Positions 1 through 12,470 of a DNA stretch of 64,000 bases are shown here, one piece after another (within the stretch, counting starts at the first letter, position 1; each line of letters begins with the position of its first letter). The notes under the pieces were generated by a model that saw only the letters and a list, made by a program, of their open reading frames with translations, searched no databases and was not told where the DNA came from. The stretch lies in assembly GCA_018466975.1 (NCBI GenBank), contig CM031559.1, positions 2,976,001 to 3,040,000 of the forward strand, in the 5' to 3' direction. The position numbers and the translations under genes were made by a program. The DNA comes from Sparassis latifolia (Eukaryota > Basidiomycota > Agaricomycetes > Polyporales > Sparassidaceae).

Positions 1-344
1 TCTCGCATCTGATGCACATGGGCACGAGCGGGGTGGTGACGACGTGGCCGGGGCCCCGCGCGCCGGACCAGCACGAGCCCCCGGTAAGCCTGGTGGACAA
101 GGCGAACCTGGCGCGGCTCGAGGGGGTGCCGATTTTCTTCTTCTCGGGCAGCGAGAACGTGGTGTACGCGCCGAGCGCGACGGACGTGTCGTATACGACG
201 CTGCGGAACGCGTTTGTCCGGGGCAGGTATGAGCGCGACGTGTTTGATGGGTTTGGGCACCTGGACTGTTGGATGGGCGAGCGCGCGGCGGGGGTGGTGT
301 GGCCGAGGGTGCGGCAGCATATTATCAAGGTTTGTGGGAAGTAA
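1..344 (+). CDS. 3' end of a large fungal protein with a C-terminal alpha/beta-hydrolase-like part (partial)
   Basis: The reading frame is open at the left edge and stops with TAA at 342-344, so only about 113 C-terminal residues are visible. Near the end is a GFGHLDCWMG motif followed by a VWPRV motif. I recognise this as the C-terminus of long fungal FAD-dependent (cholesterol-oxidase/GMC-like) proteins that carry an alpha/beta-hydrolase-like tail; the His of GHLD would be the hydrolase histidine. The FAD-binding part would lie outside the window, so the oxidoreductase assignment rests on family memory, not on visible domains. The segment is very GC-rich and has the third-position G/C bias of a real gene. 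A free-standing hydrolase is the main alternative. Confidence 0.55.
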   Translation, partial: SHLMHMGTSGVVTTWPGPRAPDQHEPPVSLVDKANLARLEGVPIFFFSGSENVVYAPSATDVSYTTLRNAFVRGRYERDVFDGFGHLDCWMGERAAGVVWPRVRQHIIKVCGK

Positions 345-701
345 GTAGGTGCGATGGTTTTGGGCTTTGGGCTGCTGGGTGGACTCTTTTTTTTTCATGT
401 TACGGTACCGTATCGTATTGCTCTGCTCTGCTATTTTGCCCGCCCGTATGTGTTTTGCTCGGTGACTGTAATTTGGAGGATGTACGTTATGCAATGCATG
501 GTTTCGGTAGAGTTGTCAGACAAGGTCCCTTCATCACAGTCTGCTAAATATCGTGCGTTCTAACTCCTGGAGGTGCATCAACGATTTTGCGAACGTGCAT
601 GCATGTAAGGTTAGATTGTTGGCCGACAGATCCTGAGAGACTGATCACAACATGGGAACGTAGATGTATCCATTCAGCGGCGTATCAGGGACATTTCCAG
701 C
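345..701. other. Intergenic stretch between two convergent genes
   Basis: This holds the 3' flanks of the left-edge gene (+) and the hydrolase gene (-). A T-rich run near 388-396 lies shortly after the stop of the first gene. I see no coding signal. Confidence 0.5.
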
Positions 702-2172
702 CTAGTTCGCTATAGGTGACGCCGGGATATGCTCAGGCACCTCTCCGTTTCGGTAGAGCCAAAGCCGGCTCAACTCCTTCACCCGCATCGTCCTCGCAGC
801 AGCCGCCTGCGCCCGCGCAGCGTCAACGTACCTGCGGCGCAGCTCCTCGCCGCTCCCCTTGCGCCGCGCTCGGCCGATCGCGTCCGCCGCCGGCTGCTCC
901 CTGGCGACCACCAGCTCCGCGTCGACCTCGCACGGCGCGTCCATGAACGCGTTCTCCTCGCGCACGCGCATGCGCGCGGCGTCGAGCGGGAACATCGTGT
1001 CGAGGTAGTGCTGGTCCAGCTGGTGCCCGCTCGCGCCGCGCTGCTCGAACACGCGCCCTGCGAAGCGGTTCGCGGAGGCGGACGCGGCGAAGTGCAGCAC
1101 GCCCCAGCGCGAGACGAAGTCGCGCCCGTTCGCGTAGTGCTCGATGTGCGGGACGATGCGCGCGGCGGGCGTGTGCCCGTTCGTGGGAGCGGGAGGGGAC
1201 GTGCCGTTGGGCTGGCGGTCGTAGGGGTGGACGTGGGACGCGCGCCGCGCGGGGTTGTTGAAGTGGTTCGCCGCGCAGCCGAAGGTGTACACTTCGAGCT
1301 TGGACAGGGCCGCGGCGGGGAGCTCGGCGTACAGCCAGTCGAGCGCCATGGACGCGATGATGCCGCCCTGCGAGTGCGCGAGGAACACGACTTTGTGCAC
1401 GGACTGGTCGAGCAGCGCGATTTTCAGATAGGCGTAGCTCTGGCGCACGTCCGGTGTGTCGTAGGAGAAGTCGCGCTGGATGAGGCACTGGACGACGTCA
1501 AAAATGATCCCGCCGCTGTGATCACGCTATATTAGTATTGGTTCGATCCATCCGTCGAGACTAACGCTCACGTAGGATTGTGGACCCCGATGATGCGTCG
1601 GCGGAATGTTTCCGAGAGTCTGTTCACGTTGCTCTTCAACCAGTGCTTGCTAGCGCCGGATAAGTATAGCTCGATCAACGGACAAGTGTTAGGCGCTGCG
1701 CTTACCCAACGGCGACACCATTCACAAATACCCAGACTTCCCCGTCCCTCTTCTCGTATCCCTCCAGCAAACGTTCATCGCTAAACACAAACTCTCCACT
1801 TACACCCTTGTTCAAAAGGAAACAGATCATATACACGATAATCAGGACCGTGCCAGAGTACGCGATGAAAGCTGCAGTGACGAAGAACGGCGATAGAGGA
1901 ATAGACAGGATGTAAACACCTTCTATGACGATCAGGACGATATGGACGGAGATTGCCCATAGATTCGCCACTGAAGGGTATAACTCGTCGAGTGGGCCAG
2001 AAGGCGTTGGTGTGAGCGGGAGGACTATTCCAGGGAGATATCTCCAGTTTTGGAAGAAGAGCACGATGTCGGCGTAGAGCAGATCGAACGGGGACGCGGA
2101 GGTAGTGAGTGGCCTCGTAGAAACAGGCGCGTCGACCTGAGAAGGAAGAAAAGATACGGATCCGTTGGACAT
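702..2172 (-). CDS. Membrane-anchored alpha/beta-hydrolase (lipase-like) protein
   Basis: Three exons give a 452-residue protein: 2172-1706, 1649-1572 and 1515-702. The introns have GTAAGC and GTGAGC donors, and the joined length is an exact multiple of three. The N-terminal ~130 residues contain two or three hydrophobic segments (around residues 65-130), so the protein is probably membrane-anchored. The C-terminal half carries AHSQGGIIASMALDWL, a nucleophile-elbow motif (G/A-x-S-x-G) of alpha/beta hydrolases, followed by a conserved YTFGCAANHFNNP stretch. This layout fits fungal DUF676/lipase-like hydrolases. The substrate is unknown. It is convergent with the gene at the left edge. The ATG at 2172 is the first in frame. 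Splice sites are inferred by eye; the family call is fairly safe and the exact role is not. Confidence 0.75.
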
Positions 2173-5100
2173 GGTTCAGCGTGGAAGCCTAGCTGGCAGG
2201 AGACGGAAGGTTGATACAACATGAACAGCAACATTATAGTTAATATACAAAGTATAAGGTTAGGGCACGCACGCGGAGCGCACATGTTCGTGGGATCGGT
2301 CCGGGTTAGTGTGGGAGGTAGGATGGACGTGGCGCTCTTAAGATGACGCTGAAATGTATTGTAGAACTTGAAGATACAAAGTGAGGGCGTCTGAAGAATC
2401 GTCAGATGCACTGAGCGTCAAAGTAAAAAGGAGTTTGAACGGCTGCAAGCGTACCATACAAACTCCCTAGAACGCAGCGGACACTCTGAAGTATATCGCA
2501 ATACCGCAATAGAATGCACCATCGGGGGGGAGGGAATTGCAGGTCAGATGGCGCGCTACACGAAGCTTTTAAACGTCTGTCTTCGCTACCGGGAGCTATG
2601 AGATAGGACAGCGTTAATCAACACATCAGACTGTAAGGGAGGGAACCACCGTTCCAGTTGGTTGTTCGATCCCGAAGAAGGTTAACTCACAATAATCTGC
2701 AACGTTCGATTCTCAACACAACAGAGGGTTTGCGCGATTGCCTGGCAACCCGTAGGCCCATCAATTCATGGCGTGCTGGTATGATGTAACGGCGATTGGC
2801 ACCGGATTGTAGAGGGCGATTAGATGATTCACCAAATCACTTGTAGTCCTCGAGAAAATGGCAGCCGCAAATTTGGGAGCGACATGTGGGCGCTCATGAA
2901 CTTGGCTACTTCCTTAGCTAGTTGTATGAAGACCACATAGGCATTAGTCATCGTGTCCAATTCGCAGTGATTACGGACATACCCCAACCAGATCATCATC
3001 CAGACGTAAGTCGGTCAATGTCTCGAACAATCACGTCTGGGAGGCGGAATCAACAGCCACAGCGACCTGGAGGGAGTGCAGCGAACTGAGTACCAGTAGA
3101 AGATCGCCTTAGGTCTAGACGATGAGTCACCACATTGCAGCGATGAAGTAGACGTAGAACTATCAATTTCAGGCAAATCAACCGGAACCCAACGCCGCAT
3201 GATTGGATCGACAGCATACCCTTGCGACCGCCACAACTCGAGTAAGGTACCAGCGCACGGCGTGAGGAGGATGCATCTACATGCGAGTTGTGGGGCGCAG
3301 GATCGCGGTCGATCACGCACACGTAAGACAGAAGGTGCCTTCGAGATGCACTGTCACAATGAGAACAACATCGTTGTAGTATGTGATACTAGTGAAAATG
3401 GCAAATACAGGACAGTGTCTGTACGCTGCGGTCGGGAATGAGAGTACCATGGAAGACTGACGTGAGACGTTTCCTCAGCCTCTTGAAGTGTGAAATTAAA
3501 GTACTCCATCTGCACTGATTCTGCAGCGGGAAAGCTAAAACTGCAGCAACGTGAGGTCAAAGAACTAGAAGGCGAAAAATGGGCCTCACCCCAAGTATCA
3601 AGAAACGGACGACTTCGTCGCCCATGATCTTACTATCAGCAGTACATTTGATTGCCTTCATAACTTGCTGCATCCTCACAGATGTCTGTACAGTTCTCTG
3701 TCGCAGATCAGGACGAACAAGTTGATCTTCAAAGATTGAATGTTATGGTGAGAAAGCAAGTAGCGGCACCACCTCGGCGCCGGCCCCAGATCGCGTGACA
3801 CACACGGAAGTTCGTCTACGACCAACAATGTGCACTTCAAGCGTACATACTAATTTCACTCTAAACTATGATCTAATGACCCTGTTTTTATGGCCAATGT
3901 TATTACAAGATGATACCTGCGGCGTGAATTGTCCCTCGCCGAGCTTACACGGGTGTATTGCTCGACAACACCTGTCAGTTCTCCGTAGAGTGTTTATCGG
4001 CTGATTAGACCATAATAAATAATCTGGTGGATATAGGGACGAAGTCCTAGCGTAGTGAACGATATAACCTTACCGGTCGCAACATGGACTATTCAAGCAA
4101 AATTAAGGCTGGGTAATTTGTCATTCTGTCTCTAATATTTATTGGATGTCGATGGTATCTCATTTCTCTTCGATGGGTTCTGGGTTTACGGACGAGCCTG
4201 GAAAGCTACCAACCGGATGTCTTCCTTGTTCGACAACCACGCGTAATGGTTTGTTCTCATGCAAGGCGCTAGAATACCCTTGACACATCGTTACCAGCGT
4301 CGCTTTGTGAAAGACATGCAAGTTCATCAAGGAGACGACACATGGAGATGCGGCACGAATCCCGTCGCACAAAGCCTGGTTCCTCATCCTGGGTACGTCT
4401 CCCATTGGTTGAGGCTTCCTGAGCCATCGCTTCAGTCGTCGCCGGCAAGGTAAACGTACGCACCGTGTGTAGCATATCTGATTATCGATGGGTGCAGCAG
4501 GTCGGCTACTTCTCTGCTGTCATGCATTAATAACAGCTGCAATCCAAGTTCCGGTCATATGGCTTTCACGTCTCTATTTGTGTGCTCGCGTCTGGTGACC
4601 CATGCACCGTGGGTGCGGACATGAATACACGAAGCTTGCGTCGAATGGGCAATGCACTTCTTTGTGACAGCATAACGCTGCTAAGGACCAACAGAGCTTC
4701 AGTGATCGATACGTACACATGGAAAACCACAAACTTTCGAAATGGCAGTTCAAGTGTTACCGATGTTTCTGTTCGCACTTTCCATAGGTCTTAAAAACAT
4801 GAGGCTGCATTTTGAACGTCCTTCCGACGGACACAGTGAATCTGTCTGTCTTTCGTGTGAGTCCAAGGAACTGAGAATTCTGATTCCATGGATATTCGCG
4901 TGCTGCGGGAGCTTACTCTGTGCGAATATCGGAAAACGACATTTTCCCTCCTTCCCTGCAATGCCACTGCCCTTATCTCAGCCCTACCTGGAAATTGATC
5001 ATCTTACTTTCCGCAAGGACCGATGATCATGTGCCCCTCCGGATAGATATTGACTTCTTGCTTCCCTCCGTCTTCATCTGAGAAGTCGATAGATGCCAGT

Positions 5101-8100
5101 GGTCCTATGGATTTATTCTGCTTTAGTATGCCGGCGTCACGGAGATGGCTATGAATTAGAGATGTTGCTTAGCGGACATCGGTTTCCTTCCTTCTCAACC
5201 TCCACCAACTCCTGGCTAATCTTGTACGCCTGAGCATTCAGAGGACAGTGGCCGGAGATTAGATGCATCCTTCGGTGTTTTTTGTGTACTCGATAAGCCT
5301 TCATCGTGGCGTTGTCTTCTTGGATTTTACTCATATTCACTTCGACTGAAGGCTTGGCCTCCTGGAAATCGAACTTCAGAAGTTTCCTAAATGGGATCGG
5401 AGTGGAAGGAACGCAACGTGCCGACAACGTGGAGGACCAATGGCAACCGCCGAAAATTTTTCGAATATCGACACGAATTTCTCAAAGATTTATTTCGACG
5501 AAGTCAACGAGAGGCCGCTTCAAACTGAGGTTCGTGACCGTCATAAATTATAACGCATGTAACATTAAAGATGACGGCTTGCAGATATACCGTCTCGAGT
5601 AAGGCGGCGTCCTCGTAAAGAAGAGTGATTACCCATCCTTGTATTTCTCTCAATCACACGGTCTGTTCAGCAGTAAATTTGCTCCCGGTGGACCGGCGAC
5701 GTGTGTAGCATAGTCCTGGTCGCCGTCTCATTCTACCGGTGAGTAGGCAAAATCCTGAGCCTATCTGACCGGTCCTCGGCCTCATTGTCCGCTTAACGAA
5801 GTTACCGTGCTCTCCCTTTTCGAAATTCTTGATTGACAAATTGCACTGTGGCAAAGCTGTGGCGGCGGTGTGGGTACACATCTTCCACGCGACTGGATCG
5901 GGGCTTTCTGCAGACTCAGCAGGTTGTTCTGTGGGTGACCTACCTATTTATGGTATTTGTGCTTACTGTACTTTGAAAAACTTCTAGTGGCGCGACGCGG
6001 ACTGCGGCGGTCTGATGGTTGCTGACTGGAGCATATCTTGTGTCAAGTTATGTTCTGAGACTAAGACTTCTCTCCGTGACAGGTTAAAGGGAACGGATCG
6101 AGCTTCTTCCGTGGATTCCTGTGTTTCCGAGGATCAAACTCGCCCTTCAATGGCGGTGAACTTACACTTGAAGATAGCTCCGAGCTTCGAAGAAGTTGAA
6201 TGCTGTGCGTCGACGGAAGCCGTCATCGGACCTGAGGCGAGAGCGACGACTTATGGAACCATCTCAATCCCGTTGTCGGACAGCTCAGGTGATGCCCATT
6301 ACAGTACCAGAACTAAAATGTCCCCGGAGCAGCTCAACGCCCTTTACTTGAGGAAACGCCAAGCACTTACCTATGAATCTTGTCACTTCCCTTCCTGTTG
6401 CAGGGAGTCCGATCCGCATCGAGCGTCGCCCTACTTGGTGATCATCACAACGCCACAAGTGCTACTCCCACGCAAGGGTTAAAGTTATATGTTCACCTGT
6501 ACCCATCGGGGCCGTTGGGGTCCGTTGGCACCGAAATGCAGTGCGGGTCAACTGGGTCGAGATCCCTCATGACAAGGGGCAGAATGCGTTTCGTGCAGTT
6601 GTACGCAGCAAATTTGTGTTTTTCTCCTGCTGTTGCGTAATATCTGTCAAACGCGGGCTCCGAAGGTTCTGCGTGGGATCCCGATCTACAGGAGTTACGT
6701 CCCTGCAATTCGATCATATGATACACAACAATCTTTCAGTTCGGCGTGTCCGACTTACCACAGTGTACACGACCGTGTCAATTCCCGCGCTGAGACAGAT
6801 ATTACGAAATGTAACTAAGGACGCAGCAAGCATCTCAGGATTTTGTCACCTCAGAGGGTATTGAATGTGTTGAGAATTGAGTCTGCACGTATGGTAGAGA
6901 GATAAGTCTGCATTCAAATGGGTTCAATAATCAATCTGTCCAAGTTTGGGATGCGGTAATGGGGTATGTACAAAAACGCTTCATGAACGCTAGTGAGCGT
7001 CCAGGACCCGGCTTGACAAAGCGTCCGCGCTGCAACTCTCCCGTCCAGCATTCATTCCGCTGGTGCCATTTGGGTGCCATTGCCGCTAAGCTCAAAACGC
7101 CCACATATGAGAGCCGAGAATTCTGGGGCGACCGCGCTGTATCGGAACTTTCCGTGATGATTGATGGCACTGAAAAAGTAGCAAAAAAGGTATACAATGG
7201 ATACCCTGCAGCGCTGTACATGTGCTGCCGCTCACTTTGGTTGAGCATATGCAAGGAGTTTTTGCGACGAAAGGAGAACAATGGGACCTACCGTGCGGAG
7301 CGGGTTTTCACGAGCTGGGGTGCACCGCTTCCAAACAGCTGATCGTGCCAATGCTGCTTCCAAGACATGATCATGGGAAGGGCGAGCCGGCAGAAGTGTG
7401 AAGATCAGCGTCACAAGTATGCAGACGAACTGCGCCCAAGATAGCGCATAGGAATGCATCAAGTGCAGGTGAACTTACGCATGTTTGCGAAGGCCTATCC
7501 TCCAATTCGCGTTCCGCTCACCAATCGTGCCGCAGGCGTTGCGTGAGTTGATAGGTAATTATTAGCACAGTCATGTCATCACCCCCGAGTCTGCTAGGAA
7601 GGAGTTACTGCGAAACGCATTGTTCCTGCACAATAGGTCCGCGCTGAGTGGCGTATTGCACATAAGTTAGAGATCTACGGAGCCAGAAGCATAGCTGCGC
7701 CCCCGGATATCTCCGCCACGAGCGCACTGGCTTCTGACAATGCAGTAGATGGAACTGCCGGAGTAATCTTTACGGCAATTGACCTCGAAGTCGCAACATG
7801 CCGCGAGACCGCAGCGTGTTCTGTGAGTCGAGCCCGGTGGTCACCGCCGGGAGCGCTGCGTGTGAACTTTACCGGCCCTTGCGACACAGGCGTGAGGTGG
7901 GTATCTATAGTTGTTGATGAACACAGAGACGATGGCGACGGACAGGGTCGCTGAGAGGTGGGCGGACGAGCGGGTGCATATGGCATGCTCCAGCGCGCAT
8001 CGCAGAATGACGGCCTATGTGAAGCAGCTGCTCAGTTTGAAGACGCAGATTGGGAGATGGCCGCCGGGAGCGGCTGTCGTGAGTACCACCCCAGCGAATG

Positions 8101-9453
8101 GGGAAAACCGGAGGAGATATCTCCCACTGTTTGTCTGGGGGGCTTCAGTAATTGAGGTGACCCACACGTGCGAAAGCTGCAGTTGGATGTGCGGGTGCGC
8201 AAATAGGCATGAGGCGAAAATATTGCGTATGTGTTGCAAGAACTGTGGTCGAAATTTATCTTGAGTAACCGGGTGTGGTGCAGAGTCCACAATGGCCTCT
8301 CGCTGGAGGAAAACTATGTCGAACCACACAGAATTACAGGCGAGAAGCGCTTGGTACCCGACCTGTACTTGGAAGATGAAACAACCGAGACCGAGTGAAC
8401 TGTCTCCAGTCTCCTGGTCTGACAGCCGCCCTTCTGAGCAGTGTTCTTTGTAGCGCGAGAAAGACGGATCTGGGTGACTTCGCTGTCAGGGTGAGCGCGC
8501 GGCTCGGCGTCGTCGGTAATGATACTCGTCCTTTCACACTGCGTGTACCTGCACATGCACGTCCAGCACCAAGTGATGGTTCACGAGATGGGATTCGCCC
8601 ATCCGATGTTTGCGATGCGCTTAACCTGACGCTGGATAGCACACAATTTTTTTATGTCGAGGGACGATATTGGTTCCGCGCCATCGACGGAAATTAAGGC
8701 ATGTCGAGCAACAACAAAGCTAGCCCAAAGTGCAACGACGACACGTAATGCTGGAGCTGGGGCATATATCCATCTAGATAAGCTGGAGCGCGAGGTGATG
8801 ACATTGCGATGTAAGCGAATCTGTGTGCAGCTAGATGTGCAGTGAGAGTGAACGACGCGAAGCGAGGGAAGAAGTCGATGGTCACTTACATGCATTTGAC
8901 AATGATGTCACATACTGTACAGTTCAGCAGTCCGTCGCGCTACGGTGCTTCGGGTGGGAGGACGAGAATTCATCAATTAATCAAAGGAATTAGCCATACA
9001 TGTGCAGAGTGGATGAAAGAAGGCGGACCATCGATGTTCTGCAAACCGCAGTTTCTCCCATTCGCCACCTGGGAGAAATGAAAGGAGAAAATGAAATGAG
9101 AGAAAATTTGGCGTTGACAGGTTTACGACACCTGCGCACGACCGCAGCGAACTACAAGCAGTTGCGCTGGAAGAGATCTCGGACGATCTCCGCACAAGTC
9201 AATGGCGTTCTCTGCCGGGCGGGGGAACTCTCCGGCAACTTCCCGTCACACGACAAATTGCGGACTTTGCCGGAAACTAATCCTGACCTCCTGGTTCCCC
9301 TCGCGAGTGCCACCTCCCCAAGCTCTAAAAAATGGATGGACAATCCTTCTCTCTCATCTCCTCTCCTCCACTCCCCCATATTTTCATCCCGCTCACCTCT
9401 GTACACAATCATGGCAGCGTGCGCCCATCCGATTTTTTCATCATTGCTGCTCG
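2173..9453. other. Long gene-poor stretch with no supported gene
   Basis: About 7.3 kb of mixed-composition sequence contains only short, overlapping open frames (the longest about 158 codons). None shows a recognisable motif, codon bias or splice pattern. The longer ones are near 6015-6482 (+), 6959-7342 (+) and 7911-8264 (+). I see no long inverted or direct repeats. It may be old, randomised transposon or gene debris. The final ~100 bp include a C/T-rich tract near 9330-9420 that probably belongs to the cyclophilin promoter. Confidence 0.45.
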
Positions 9454-10242
9454 ATGCTGACTGCATTTGCTGCTAGTAGACATGATGTCTTCGTGAGTGC
9501 CCTTCCCACTGCGATCTGCACAGCAAATTTCTTAACCCAACGTGCACTCCCCGCGTCCGATTTCCAGTTTGAAGTTTCGATTGATTACGTGCCAGCTGGC
9601 CGCATCGTCCTCAGGCTTTTCGACTCCGTCTGTCCAATGACTGCTCGAAATTTCCGTGAGCTGGCCACAGGGGAGCATGGTTATGGTTACGCCAACTCCA
9701 GCTTTCACCGCGTCATGCCTGGGGTTCGCAGTTTCTCCGTTCTCCCCTCCTGCGTGATTGTTGAGTATCGTTTCTTTGCAGTTCATGATTCAAGGCGGCG
9801 ACATAGATGGTGGCGACGGGAGTGGTGGAAGGTCAATCTACGGGTCTCGCTTTCCCGGTAGGTGGACTATATCCGCTGTCTCCGTTATCCTCCCTCAGCG
9901 TATGGCTGTGCTCCTGTAGACGAGAACTTCCGGCTGAGCCATGACAAGCCGGGACTGCTCTCGATGGCGAACCGCGGCCCGAACAGCAACTCCTCTCAGG
10001 TGAGCTACTACACCGCACTGATGTGTTCTCTCCCGCGACGTCGCGCTGACGCTGATAACTGACGCCCGCCACAGTTCTTCATCACCACCGCCCCTGCCCC
10101 ATGGTGTGACCGGCGAAATGTCGTATTTGGCGAGGTCGTTTCCGGAATGGAGCTCGTCAAGCGCATCCAGTCCTACGAGTCCGATGACATCCTCCGGCGA
10201 CCCTCGCGCACCATCGTCATCACTCGGTCAGGAACACTATGA
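9454..10242 (+). CDS. Cyclophilin-type peptidyl-prolyl cis-trans isomerase
   Basis: Five exons (9454-9492, 9568-9723, 9782-9857, 9920-9999, 10075-10242) join in phase to 172 residues, the normal size of a single-domain cyclophilin. Visible family motifs in order are VFFEVSID, FHRVMPGFMIQGGD (catalytic Arg in FHR), [36 protein letters not shown] and [14 protein letters not shown]. The Trp of the cyclosporin-binding pocket is present. It catalyses prolyl isomerisation in protein folding; no organelle signal is evident, so cytosol or nucleus is likely. The first intron (75 bp) is a multiple of three without a stop, so unspliced RNA would also stay in frame; splicing restores the VFFEV core. The start at 9454 is the least certain point. 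The next gene on the same strand begins about 560 bp downstream. Confidence 0.9.
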
Positions 10243-10804
10243 TTCTCCATGGAAACGGACACAGCACGCAGTGCGTGCTGGACTTCTGCCGCGAGAGTGT
10301 TGCCCTCAAGTAATTCGAAATTGATCCTAGAGTAAGATTACACAGTATATGTTTCCCGTAATGGCGGCTCGAGCCTCGAGGAGGCTGCTTTGCTATCTAT
10401 CATGCTTTAACTTTGTATTCGTCCCTTGCTGTCTTGCTTGGTTCGGTCCGTATAGCGAGCTCTCGAGGCTGGCTTCTTGTTGTTATCAACGATTTGCCTG
10501 ATGCAGTGTTGTGGGTTAGTGTACTACCATTGCTGGTTGGACCTCGGTAGCAGTTGATGAAAGTTCCGCAGTTGAAAACATCCCTGGGCAAGCATTTCCA
10601 TGAACGGAAAGTTCCATGTCGCCGGCATCTGCCGATTTCTCTCGACTGACGTAAGCGACTGGTCGCGGACCTGGCGTAGTGATCATCGTCTTCCAACTTC
10701 CTCGGCGGAGACCCGTCGCTGCGAAATTCACTACTTACTAGAGCTTCGCTGCAGCTGCTGCTGTGTACACCGCAACGCGATCACGCTGATTAATACGAAA
10801 CGCC
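10243..10804. promoter_or_regulatory. Intergenic/promoter region of the LENG1-like gene
   Basis: This lies between the cyclophilin stop and the next ATG on the same strand. A short inverted repeat around 10366-10381 (GGCTCGAGCCTCGAGGAG) could mark the cyclophilin 3' end. I see no TATA box and no coding signal. Confidence 0.3.
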
Positions 10805-11867
10805 ATGGGGAAACTCAACATCGCACACCACAAGTCGTATCACCCCTACCGGCGGGACAACATCGAGCGCGTGAGACGCGATGAGGAGGAGGCGCGCCAG
10901 ACAGAGGCGGTTGAGGAGGGGCGCATGATTCTAGCGGTACGTAGACTACTTTTATTTTGTTGCTCGGCGATTCGACCCTGACATCTCGCGTAGGACTCGG
11001 AGGCACGAATGGATCTACTGCGCCAGCGCGCCGGGGCGGGGAAGGGGAAGAAGCGGAAGGATGACGAGGATATCAGCGCAGAGGCTCAAGCTCAAGCTCA
11101 AGCTCAGTCTCGAGCGGAGCCTTCATCACTCATTTCGGGCGGTCACATCAACTTCTTCGAGGACGTTGAGCGGGTATGTCTACTTCATTTTTTGCTGCGA
11201 GGGCGTGGCGCTGGCGACTGATGGTCTGGACGCTTAGCAGTTGATACCCGTAGCGAGAAGACCGAGGGAGCCCGCAGAGACGGAGAAGGGCATCCCGCTC
11301 GCGCCTGCGGAGAAAGATTTGAAGCCATGGTACTCAGATCGCGACCCCGACAAGAGCAGGGAGCTTAATCCCGACCGCAAGTACGCCTACATTTTTTGAG
11401 CTCCACTCGTCCGCTCTGTCGAATAGACGCTTATTTGGGATTATCTCGATAGGTTGCGCGATCTGGCCCGGAAGTCCGTGAATGACCCGCTTACTTCGAT
11501 TAACACCCAGCTCGCCGCTCGTTCTGGCACACCGATTAGCAGCAACCGCGCGCCAGCACGGCGCGCCCTCCCTGCATCTGCATCGCAACCCCAGTCAAAT
11601 TCCCAGGGCGCTGCACCAAGCGTCACGCGGCCGCCAGAGCTTGCCCGGTTGACCCGCGAGTCCTCTGAGCGCGCACGAGCGCAGGAGCTGATCCGCAGGC
11701 GGAAAAGAGAACTCGCGGGCAGTGAGACGCCCAGCACGGTGTACGGCGGCGTGGACGAGCGCGGGGGCGCGTACGGCGATGTATTCAATCGCCAGGATGT
11801 CGAGGAGGCACATCGCCATCGGGAGAGGCGGTGGGATGGCCAAAGTGGGGTTCGGTCAAGATGGTGA
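10805..11867 (+). CDS. LENG1-like protein with N-terminal Cir_N domain
   Basis: Four exons (10805-10936, 10994-11173, 11241-11380, 11453-11867) join in phase to 288 residues. The N-terminus, MGKLNIAHHKSYHPYRRDNI followed by ERVRRDEEEAR, is a Cir_N domain of the kind found in leukocyte receptor cluster member 1 (LENG1) and in spliceosome-associated proteins. Further along are GHINFFEDVE, then KPWYSDRD, then a charged C-terminal helix (ARLTRESSERARAQELIRRR) and an FNRQDVEEAHRHR-like tail, all in the order seen in LENG1 homologues. The family is conserved in eukaryotes and linked to RNA processing; its exact function is unclear. A short Ala-Gln repeat (11086-11107) is encoded by a hexanucleotide repeat. 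The protein is strongly charged and probably nuclear. Confidence 0.85.
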
Positions 11868-12284
11868 TGGTTTACGGTTGTGGTCGGAATTGTAGTTGCG
11901 GTGAGTTGTGCTTCGGTTTGATATTGGTCTCGGCCTGTATTACTTATCGTTCCAACGATGTACGATGTATGCAGACAGCAACCCGAGAGCAGACATTTGA
12001 ATGTGCATCAGTGGCGGTGCAGTTCCACCTATAGACCATGGCACCGACCGAAGAGCTTTCGTTCTTAACACTCGTAAGTCGTACGACGCGAACAGCGACA
12101 TCGATCTAGAGTTGTGTTTTTGAGCAGTTACAATCGACCCCTAGGCTATGGTCGCCTTATGTTTCGAGGCATTTCTAGATCTCATCCATAAGCACGGCCT
12201 CGGATGTTTGGGACTCCTGGGAATTATGCAACGTCCGTTGTCGCCTCTCTGGAAGGCCCAGGTCTGTGAGGGCCCCATGGTGCG
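11868..12284. other. 3' flank and unassigned sequence
   Basis: Downstream of the LENG1-like stop. An ATG at 12038 with a short open frame and a good GTAAGT donor at about 12074 could be the first exon of the weak EMC8/9-like locus that follows. The next block carries an in-frame stop, so I do not call an exon here. Confidence 0.25.
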
Positions 12285-12466
12285 ATTCTGAATATCTCAA
12301 CCAGGCTATCGCAGCACCGGATACAAAGCTAGTGGGATATTACTACAACAAGTCGCACACGCCAACCACTACTTTGAAATCTTTGGGCATTGCGGAGGTA
12401 GCACTCTTCTCGGACAATGGCGCGGTCACCTCAGGATGCCCATCAATGATGCCTGGGCCAAATTAG
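12285..12466 (+). pseudogene. Possible relic of an EMC8/EMC9-like (UPF0172) gene
   Basis: A short open stretch reads EYLNQAIAAPDTKLVGYYYN, then TTTLKSLG and DNGAVTSG. This order resembles the middle of ER membrane complex subunit 8/9 proteins, which have an (I/V)GYYQA motif followed by a conserved L..(L/V)G and a D(N/G) segment. No complete reading frame can be assembled around it: the upstream part has an in-frame stop, and downstream only fragments are open. If the assignment holds, it is a decayed copy or a gene with several short exons that I could not place. The resemblance is modest. Confidence 0.25.
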
Positions 12467-12470
12467 ACTG

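Noticed and set aside
729..1535. 268-codon open frame on +
   Set aside because: It lies antisense to the hydrolase gene's GC-rich last exon and has low-complexity Arg/Val composition; it is a shadow of the real gene.
6015..6482. 155-codon open frame on +
   Set aside because: No motif, ordinary composition, and isolated in a gene-poor stretch.
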